Below are positions 58,139-64,000 of a stretch of 64,000 bases of DNA, in pieces. A program made the translations under genes and the position numbers. Where the stretch lies: assembly GCF_019977355.1 (NCBI RefSeq), contig NZ_AP024655.1:4278001-4342000 (forward strand), read 5' to 3'. The notes under the pieces are model-generated. The model made no database searches. It saw nothing but the letters and a program-made list of their open reading frames with translations, and was not told the DNA's origin. Positions within the stretch are counted from its first letter, which is position 1. Every line of letters starts with the position of its first letter. Source of the stretch: Arthrobacter sp. NicSoilB8. Lineage in GTDB: Bacteria; Actinomycetota; Actinomycetes; Actinomycetales; Micrococcaceae.

Positions 58139-59683
58139 CTACGCGGCGGTGAACAGCGCCCAGTCGGGAAAGGGATCCGCCGGTAGTGGTGGCCCGGTCT
58201 CGCCGGGTCCGGTGACACCGGCAAGTACGTCCGGCCAGTCGGGCGGTTCGAACTCCCGGCCTTCACCCGCGTCGCCGAGGTACTGCGGCCAGTGCGGTGG
58301 CTCCCAGTCCTGTTGTTCGCTGGGATACGAGCGTCCCGCGGGTGAGATCCAGCCGGGCGGCTGGTCCCGGGTGGCGTCAACCGGCGTCCAAGCTGTGGTG
58401 TGTCTGAGCCGGTGGTGCCGCCGGCATAGCTGGCCCAGGTTGGTGATGCCGGTGCCGCCTCCCGCGGACCAAGCCAACAGATGATCCGCTTCGTTATCCA
58501 GCGAATGGTTATTACAGCCCGGAAAATGGCACCGGCAGTCCCGAAGCCGCAACCATTGGCGCATCGCCTTCGGAACTCGGTAGCTGGTCCGTCCGATCTC
58601 CAGCGGCGCTCCATTGCGCGGATCGGTCAGCACACGCAGGAACGATCCGGCACCATCCCCCACAAGCCGGCGGGCCATGCTCGGCGGAACGGGACCGTAG
58701 CCCTCCAACATGGCCGGTTCCGACGCGGCGCCCAAGAGAGACAGCACCGGCACGGTCACCAGGACCTGCGCTTTGGGTGACGGAGTTCCTTCCGCCACCC
58801 CCGCCACCAGCCATTCAGCGGCGACGTCCGCACGGAGCTGGGCCAGGGTCCGGGATTCATTCGGTGACTGCAGGGCGCGGGCCGCTTCCGTGGCACGGGA
58901 CCACACACCCACCGCCACATCCGCAGTCAGGTAGGCCGAGAGCCAGGCCATGCCGTCCCGGTCCGGCACATATTCCAGCCGGCGGTCCTCCACGCCCTTG
59001 CGGTGGCGCGCTTCGATACTTACAGGATGGTGCACCTCACGCCATCTGCGCGCTTTGGCCCGGAACCTGCCCGGCACCAGCTCCCCCGCCGGGCAGCCAC
59101 GCGCGGCAAAGGCAGCTTCGGGGTCCAGGAAATGAGCCTCCAAAGCAGCCGCCCCGGAGGGGTCCAGACCGGACGTCTCATCACACATCACCCGCGCATG
59201 TTGCCATGAAATGCTTCCTGCCTGCAGCGCAGACAGCGTCAGGGGCAACCCGGTGGTCAGGGTGGCTGACTCAGCCAGCAGCGCCGCGGCCGATCTTTCA
59301 CTCACTGTCAGGACACAGGCCACCTCTGCTGTCACCGACATTTCCTGGGCCGTGCGCTCCTGCGGGGAAACGGCTGGGGCCGCCATGGCGGCGGCAGCGC
59401 GGGCATACCCGGCGGCGAAGTGCACTTTCAGCGCGGCAAGCCTGGCTTCCATGCGGCCCACCTCAGCCATGCCGTCCAGGCACGCGTCCGCTTCGTCCCG
59501 AAGAAGGTCAGCGCCAGTCGAGCCCATGTTCCCGGCTCCGCGACTGGCAAATGAAGCCAACGCAGCAAGGGAGGCCTCCATGGCCTCCAACGTCTCCGCA
59601 GCTGCTCTGTCTTCCACACTCACAGCATATGAGGAGGCACTGACAGTATCGCCGGCGTCAGAGTTGAAGGCTAAGTCCGTCAT
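58139..59683 (-). CDS. DUF222 domain protein with C-terminal HNH endonuclease
   Basis: 514 residues. The DUF222 (13E12-repeat) region spans about residues 40-350, with LAALKVHFAAGYARA, VLTVSERSAAALL and RTLAQLRADVAAEWLVAG. The HNH nuclease is at about 385-430: CRCHFPGCNNHSLDNEADHLLAWSAGG and LCRRHHRLRH, with two Cys pairs and the catalytic His. The tail is Pro/Trp-rich. These genes are multicopy in actinobacteria and often regarded as selfish or homing-like elements. Its 5' end overlaps the 3' end of the phosphotransferase gene by 26 bases on the same strand. Confidence 0.9.
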   Translation of the reverse strand: MTDLAFNSDAGDTVSASSYAVSVEDRAAAETLEAMEASLAALASFASRGAGNMGSTGADLLRDEADACLDGMAEVGRMEARLAALKVHFAAGYARAAAAMAAPAVSPQERTAQEMSVTAEVACVLTVSERSAAALLAESATLTTGLPLTLSALQAGSISWQHARVMCDETSGLDPSGAAALEAHFLDPEAAFAARGCPAGELVPGRFRAKARRWREVHHPVSIEARHRKGVEDRRLEYVPDRDGMAWLSAYLTADVAVGVWSRATEAARALQSPNESRTLAQLRADVAAEWLVAGVAEGTPSPKAQVLVTVPVLSLLGAASEPAMLEGYGPVPPSMARRLVGDGAGSFLRVLTDPRNGAPLEIGRTSYRVPKAMRQWLRLRDCRCHFPGCNNHSLDNEADHLLAWSAGGGTGITNLGQLCRRHHRLRHTTAWTPVDATRDQPPGWISPAGRSYPSEQQDWEPPHWPQYLGDAGEGREFEPPDWPDVLAGVTGPGETGPPLPADPFPDWALFTAA

Positions 59684-60560
59684 CCAGGATCTGCCTGATC
59701 CCGAACTTCCCTACGGCGAACATCCGCGGATTATCGTCAGAGTTGCTCAGCATGGCGGTGGACAGGATGAGAGCCCAGCCGCGCGCCCTCTTCCAGGTGT
59801 CCCCGTCTACTGCCGAGTCAAAGGCGCCCATGAAGCGGCGGCGTGTGCCGGCGTCGAACATCAGCCACCCCACCGCAAGATCGACAGCGGGGTCCCCCGC
59901 CCCGACGTCGCCAAAATCGATGACGCCGGCCAGGGAGCCGTCGTCCGCCAGCAGGATGTTGCCGGGGTGGAGGTCCCCGTGGAGCATCATCGCCGGACCA
60001 TCCCAAGCTTTGGCGGCACAGGCCTGCGCCCACACTGCTCTCAGCGCGGCCGCCTCCGGGTAGCGTTCGTGGTCCCCGAGCCGTTCCACCAGCACAGCGT
60101 CACGGTCTGTCAGCGGCACGCCCCGGAAAGGATTCACCGGGACGCCGCTTTCGGCGGGCACGTGAAGGGACAGCAGGAAATCGGCCAGGCCTTTAGCCGC
60201 CGGCGCGCGGCCTGCCGGGCGGACGTCGGCCGCAGCGGCTCCGGTGACCCACCGCACGATGCTCCACGGCCATGGAAAGTCCGACGTCGGCCGGCCGGCA
60301 TGGACGGGGACAGGGCCCGCAACCGGTGAGCGGCGAGCAATGTCGGGAAGGTAAAGCTGCTCATGCAGTATCAGTGGAACGGCCTCCGCCCTGCGCGGCA
60401 GCCGGACGGCCAGATCGTCACCGAGTCGGAAGGTCGCGTTGTCCCAACCGTTCGCAACCCGCGCTAAAGAACAATCGCCGAGGTCGGGCCGCTGGTCCCG
60501 GACGAGGCGCTGGACCACCGTGTTACTCACTTCCACCGTGGCTGGCGGCATTCGCGCCAT
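59658..60560 (-). CDS. Aminoglycoside phosphotransferase/choline kinase-like protein
   Basis: 300 residues. NGWDNATFRLGDDLAVRLPRR is the nucleotide-loop and Lys region; MLHGDLHPGNILL is the catalytic loop; GVIDFGDVGAGDPAVDLA holds the metal-binding Asp and the following Asp. The protein kinase-like APH fold is complete. Sequence alone does not show whether it modifies antibiotics; many chromosomal members phosphorylate other small molecules. It should not be read as a resistance gene without test. It is encoded upstream of and overlaps the DUF222 gene. Confidence 0.9.
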   Translation of the reverse strand: MARMPPATVEVSNTVVQRLVRDQRPDLGDCSLARVANGWDNATFRLGDDLAVRLPRRAEAVPLILHEQLYLPDIARRSPVAGPVPVHAGRPTSDFPWPWSIVRWVTGAAAADVRPAGRAPAAKGLADFLLSLHVPAESGVPVNPFRGVPLTDRDAVLVERLGDHERYPEAAALRAVWAQACAAKAWDGPAMMLHGDLHPGNILLADDGSLAGVIDFGDVGAGDPAVDLAVGWLMFDAGTRRRFMGAFDSAVDGDTWKRARGWALILSTAMLSNSDDNPRMFAVGKFGIRQILDDGLSLQL

Positions 60561-60753
60561 TCAGAAATCCGCCTTCCTTGAGCCTGAAAACCAGGCCGAC
60601 CCATTCCCTTGTCCGAATATAGCTCAAGACCCCCAGGGTGGACGGGCGCGGAACGAGGTCATCGTCGAACCATCGGACGCTCCAGCCGCGAGTACGCTCC
60701 GGCCCTCGGCTGCCGCACCCGCACGCACACCGCCGACATGGAAGTATTCACTT

Positions 60754-61230
60754 ATGACTATCGATAATGATGACACCAACCTCCCGGCGCAATTGGACTC
60801 CCACGGCGTAGACGAATCCACCGAAGTCAGCCGTAGTTGGAACCACATCGGGGCCATCATTGTCGATGCCACCTTGCAGCGGCGACAGAACTACCACGCG
60901 ACCGTCAGGCCACGCGTTGTCGCTCTGGTCGAGGCATGGCCGGATGCCGCCACGACCAGCGGATTCCGCCAGCACCTCGATACCGGGACGCTTTCCGAAG
61001 TTATCAGCTGGCCGTCCCCTGGCCGTCTCGCCCAAGTAGAGGACATGACGCGCGTGTTGGAGAGCCAGGGCATCGAGACGGTAGCCGAACTCCGAGGAGC
61101 GCTTGGTGACCTCGCCAGCAGGACCGTTCTCCGGGAGGCACTTGGCGCCGTGCGGCACGTCAGTCCCAAGACGCTGGATTACATCGACACCCTGAGCGGA
61201 GCGTCAACGGGCGGGACTGTCGACGAGTAA
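60754..61230 (+). CDS. Hypothetical protein
   Basis: 158 residues from ATG 60754; the frame is open far upstream but only antisense to the phosphotransferase gene. I do not recognise the family. After an acidic start (MTIDNDDTNLPAQLDS), the rest is mostly helical: SWNHIGAIIVDATLQRRQNY, VVALVEAWPDAATTSGFRQH and LESQGIETVAELRGALGDLA, which looks like a helix-hairpin-helix or SAM-like bundle. No signal peptide or membrane segment. Isolated, rightward, with no obvious partner. Confidence 0.6.
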   Translation: MTIDNDDTNLPAQLDSHGVDESTEVSRSWNHIGAIIVDATLQRRQNYHATVRPRVVALVEAWPDAATTSGFRQHLDTGTLSEVISWPSPGRLAQVEDMTRVLESQGIETVAELRGALGDLASRTVLREALGAVRHVSPKTLDYIDTLSGASTGGTVDE

Positions 61231-61733
61231 ATCCCATGGTCCAGCCTGCCGGCACCGAGGACTCCCCCAGATCTGACGTAGGGCCTCACCTGTACGTTGC
61301 AGATCGAGGTTACGGTGCCGCACGCTCAGGACCGGGACCGGGCTGAGGTTCGCGCCGCAACCCCATCACAGCCGAGTTCTTGGTCAAGCCGACGACGGCG
61401 AGCTTAGACGCGGTGTACGGGGCGCCGGCGGCGGAATGAGACGCTGCCCCGCTCGCGTTACCGCCTGTTCCCCGGCGCCGGGTGGTCGGTGCCGGTCTCC
61501 CGGCGGCTGGCAGGTATCTGGATCTTGCCGATGAGATCATCCAGGCTCCCCCGGAACTTACGCAAGCGCCGTGTCTGGAGCTACTGCGCGCCCCACAATC
61601 TGCAGACGGCGAGACCGAAAGCCCGTCGCCTTCCCGGCACTACGACGATGTGATGCTGGAACAACTACGGTGTTGCGGGTGAGCAGTTGAGTCCGCGCGC
61701 CGCCACGGGACGAGCTTGTAAGCGTTGTCGATA
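61231..61733. other. Gap with an SDR gene remnant
   Basis: About 500 bases without an intact gene. Read leftward, 61352-61455 encodes SGAASHSAAGAPYTASKLAV followed by VGLTKNSAVMG, clearly the catalytic YxxxK region of an SDR, without the rest of the gene. The remainder of the gap shows no feature I can support. Confidence 0.65.
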
Positions 61734-63230
61734 TCACGTGATACTTGGAAGCTTTTCCAGGTCTGCGGCGTCGGTATCGGCATGATGATCTGAAGAGCGG
61801 GCAGTGGCGGGTATATGGTTCGAGCGTCTCGATTCACCCTGGGAATAGAACCAGATTGGGATGTAGAGTGCCAGTACGATGAAGCCCAGCCAGGTTGAGG
61901 TCCAGCCGATCTCCAGGCTGTTCAGGTAGACCACACCGACCAGGCACAGGGGCAGGTTGAATAGGCCAAAGAGCATGGCGACATGCTTCCAGCCCTTGGG
62001 TGCTTTGAAGGGTCGTTCCAGGTCGACAAAGGCCGGGTGTTTTCTGGCTCGGACATAGGCGAACAGGCTGATGCCGTTGGCGCAGGTGTAACCAATCGCC
62101 GCGGCCGCAAGAATTGCCGCGAGGGATCCCATCGAAATCAGGACCACGTTAAATGCTGCGGTGACGAGCAAGGCAATGAACGGGGTGCCGTGGCGGTTCG
62201 TTTTGCCGAAGACCTTAGGGAGGTTGCCTTCCGTCGCCATGGAGTGCATGGCGCGGGATGAACCCAGATAGGCCGTTTGGATGATCAGGATCATGGCCGC
62301 GATCAACATGATGATGGTGATTATGGAGCCGGCCTCGCCAAAGACAGCCCGGGCCACCGGAATCAGTGGCGACACGGGCTCGGCCCGTACACCGTCAACA
62401 CCAAGCACCCCGATCACTGCGGTTTGGACCAGTACATATGAGAAAAAGCAGATGATGCCGCAGGCAAACAGCGCCTTGGGGACATCTTTGGCCGGATTTT
62501 TGTACTCAGGGCCATAGATCGCTGCCGTTTCCCAGCCACAGGCACTCCACTGCGCGATCGCGAAGATGCCAAAGAGAATCAGGATGTGGTGCATGTCCCA
62601 GGCCCAGTCGGCCGGTAACCAGTTGCCGGTGATGTTGGCTAGCTCGACGTGTCCGGTCGCGAAAGGTGCCACGGTCAGGATAACGAGCGGTATCAAGGAA
62701 ACAGCCGCCAGGATGTAACCCAGAATGGCGCCGTCCTTGAGGCCGAACCAGTTGACCATGAACAATCCGGCGAAAATTACCAGACCGGAGATCAACGAGA
62801 GCTGGTACTCGGTGAATGTCGCGGCCAGCACCGGGAACAGCCCATGCAGGTAGCCGCCGACCAGGATGGCGAAGATCGCCAGTACCGGGTTCCAAGCAAA
62901 CCAGTAGCTCCAGGCGCTGAACCCGCCGATCAGCTTGCCCTTGTCGTACTTGCCCTTGTAGTTTTCGGTGCGAAATATATGCTGTGCATAGCCCGGAAGG
63001 CCCGAGGCCTTGGGAAACGTGGTGGCCATTTCAGCGTATGCGGCGTTCTGCATGAAACCCTGAAGGACCGATAATCCCCAGATCAGGATCGCCGCGGCAG
63101 ATAAATACAGCGGAATATAGCCCAAAGAGGGCAGTATCAGCAAGGGCACGCCCAGCGAAATGGCCAAACCCTGCTTCCAGTCAATCGACCTTTTCAAATG
63201 ATCGACTGCAAGCAAACTGTTTTCACTCAT
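61734..63230 (-). CDS. APC superfamily amino acid/polyamine permease
   Basis: 498 residues with about twelve hydrophobic segments: LAISLGVPLLILPSLGYIPL, YAEMATTFPKASGLPGYAQH (helix two/three region with the substrate-contact Gly-rich pattern), SACGWETAAIYGPEYKNPAKDVPKAL and SSRAMHSMATEGNLPKVFGK are typical APC blocks. The C-terminal ~30 residues are polar. GC content is visibly lower than in the surrounding genes, and the start is preceded by AAAGGAG. It shares orientation with the cupin gene upstream. The transported amine or amino acid is unknown. Confidence 0.9.
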   Translation of the reverse strand: MSENSLLAVDHLKRSIDWKQGLAISLGVPLLILPSLGYIPLYLSAAAILIWGLSVLQGFMQNAAYAEMATTFPKASGLPGYAQHIFRTENYKGKYDKGKLIGGFSAWSYWFAWNPVLAIFAILVGGYLHGLFPVLAATFTEYQLSLISGLVIFAGLFMVNWFGLKDGAILGYILAAVSLIPLVILTVAPFATGHVELANITGNWLPADWAWDMHHILILFGIFAIAQWSACGWETAAIYGPEYKNPAKDVPKALFACGIICFFSYVLVQTAVIGVLGVDGVRAEPVSPLIPVARAVFGEAGSIITIIMLIAAMILIIQTAYLGSSRAMHSMATEGNLPKVFGKTNRHGTPFIALLVTAAFNVVLISMGSLAAILAAAAIGYTCANGISLFAYVRARKHPAFVDLERPFKAPKGWKHVAMLFGLFNLPLCLVGVVYLNSLEIGWTSTWLGFIVLALYIPIWFYSQGESRRSNHIPATARSSDHHADTDAADLEKLPSIT

Positions 63231-63551
63231 AAAAATTCTCCTTTGAATTGCGGTGAAAAACTACAAACAGCCCTGCGGGCAAGTGATGACGCGTAACTTT
63301 GCCATTGCCACAAACCACTGAGTGATCAAAGATGGCATCTCTGGGTAATAGCAACCGGGATATAAACGCGAATAGGCAGGCCGTAGTTTGCCACCTTCAA
63401 ACGTTTGGGAGCTGGGTTAGCCGTTGCGCGACATTAGCCAGATCTGCAGTTGGAGGGTTGTCCTCCGATTACTGGGGGCGTTGAGCCCGGTAACTCCGGG
63501 GCCTCAGCTTGAGGAAAGCGTGTAGGCGTCCCGTAACCGGCTGTGACCGGC
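63231..63551. other. Intergenic region between cupin and permease genes
   Basis: About 320 bases of lower GC than average. It contains GGAGG-GTTGT-CCTCC (near 63450), CCCGG(63486)-N5-CCGGG(63500), possibly the cupin terminator, and a direct repeat ACCGGCT at 63536 and 63546 that reaches the cupin stop. A structured 5' region of the permease mRNA is possible, but I recognise no known riboswitch class and see no gene. Confidence 0.5.
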
Positions 63552-63965
63552 TCAGATTTCGAAGTATCGGAAGGAATGTGACTCCAGGCCTTCCGGGTTG
63601 GGGCCGTAGACGGTGACCATGCGTGCGTAGACCGGGGCCCAGTATCGGCCGAGTTGTCCGGGGTTTACGCGTGCTGAATCGCCTGGCCTCAGGATGACAG
63701 TCTTGCCTTCGCTCTCGACGTGGAGCTCGCCTTCCAGTACGAAGTTCGTCTCGGTGTGGGGGTGGAAGTCTTCCCACCCGCAGGACGTCAGTTCCCATTC
63801 CGACAAGATGAAATCATCCCAGCTGCCTACAGGATCAGCGTTGATGAACCTGCAGTGCAGTCGTTGCCATTCTTCCTTCATAGGCTTCATGGCCTTCATT
63901 GGCCAGAAGTCGATCTTTTCCCCTGCCTTAGGTGTCAGGGGCTGAGGAGTGGTGGTAGTGGCCAT
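63552..63965 (-). CDS. Cupin domain protein
   Basis: 137 residues from ATG 63965, AAGGGTT upstream. A single cupin barrel: motif 1 in DFHPHTETNFVLEGELHVESEG supplies two His and a Glu; motif 2 is PGDSARVNPGQLGRY without the usual final His, so metal binding may be incomplete. The N-terminal 45 residues (WPMKAMKPMKEEWQRLHCRF) precede the barrel. Small cupins next to permeases often bind or sense the transported metabolite; that link is inference. Confidence 0.86.
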   Translation of the reverse strand: MATTTTPQPLTPKAGEKIDFWPMKAMKPMKEEWQRLHCRFINADPVGSWDDFILSEWELTSCGWEDFHPHTETNFVLEGELHVESEGKTVILRPGDSARVNPGQLGRYWAPVYARMVTVYGPNPEGLESHSFRYFEI

Positions 63966-64000
63966 TGTTTTATAACCCTTCTTAAGCGCGCCATCTGCTG

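Noticed and set aside
58139..59683. Intact mobile element around the DUF222-HNH gene
   Set aside because: No terminal inverted repeats, target duplication or transposase found; the gene overlaps its neighbour, which argues against a recent insertion.
59658..60560. Antibiotic resistance gene
   Set aside because: The APH fold is shared by many housekeeping kinases; nothing in sequence or context shows an antibiotic substrate.
63231..63551. Known riboswitch between cupin and permease
   Set aside because: Several short stems exist, but none fits a class I can recognise from sequence alone.

Overview
The window is high-GC actinobacterial DNA and looks chromosomal. Small ATGA/GTGA overlaps between genes, GTG starts, at least one clear leaderless promoter, a DUF222/HNH gene, an MSMEG_4193-type phosphatase next to an SCO1664-type protein, and sugar ABC operons without their own ATPase all fit Micrococcaceae (Arthrobacter, Pseudarthrobacter or Paenarthrobacter). 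This assignment is inferred from gene content only. I see no rRNA, tRNA, CRISPR array, complete insertion sequence or phage module.

Layout. 1-3.3 kb: end of an aldehyde dehydrogenase gene, an M20 amidohydrolase and a DUF3100-like membrane protein. 3.4-4.7 kb: an ArsR-arsenate reductase fusion with a compact operator/promoter, then a VOC protein. 5.4-9.0 kb: a glutamine synthetase-like ligase and an amidohydrolase that together resemble a split FluG, followed by a broken LacI gene. 9.2-15.2 kb: an SDR, a VWA/AAA+ ATPase pair, a histidine phosphatase and an SCO1664-like protein. 15.3-22.4 kb: a tight seven-gene operon for oxidation and cleavage of an aromatic compound (extradiol dioxygenase, two FAH hydrolases, cyclase, FAD monooxygenase, ACMSD-like amidohydrolase, SDR). 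22.5-49.2 kb: a sugar/C-glycoside island. 49.4-52.8 kb: a lipoprotein and a four-domain ECF transporter. 53-64 kb: DUF6994 protein, metH, gene remnants, a DUF222-HNH protein, an aminoglycoside phosphotransferase-like protein, an APC permease and a cupin.

The island is the main interest. It encodes two pyranose/C-glycoside-oxidase-type GMC enzymes, three sugar-oxidoreductase or isomerase genes, two NTF2/SnoaL proteins, an MFS exporter or importer, an ABC sugar importer, and two related LysR regulators plus one ROK regulator. It also encodes five sets of proteins that resemble the alpha and beta subunits of C-glycoside deglycosidase (the CarBC, DgpBC and AgCGD type). Two of the five sets are single chains with the beta domain fused in front of the alpha TIM barrel. 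A plausible reading is this: a glycoside is imported, the GMC enzyme oxidises its sugar at C3, the CGD-like lyases cut the C-C or C-O glycosidic bond, the Gfo/Idh and isomerase proteins handle the 3-keto sugar, and the neighbouring aromatic operon may consume the aglycone. A recurring ACATAAGT motif lies upstream of several of these units and may tie them into one regulon.

Degraded genes (two LacI, one ThuA, one SDR and one unidentified) and dispersed GC-rich inverted repeats indicate local turnover of accessory genes.
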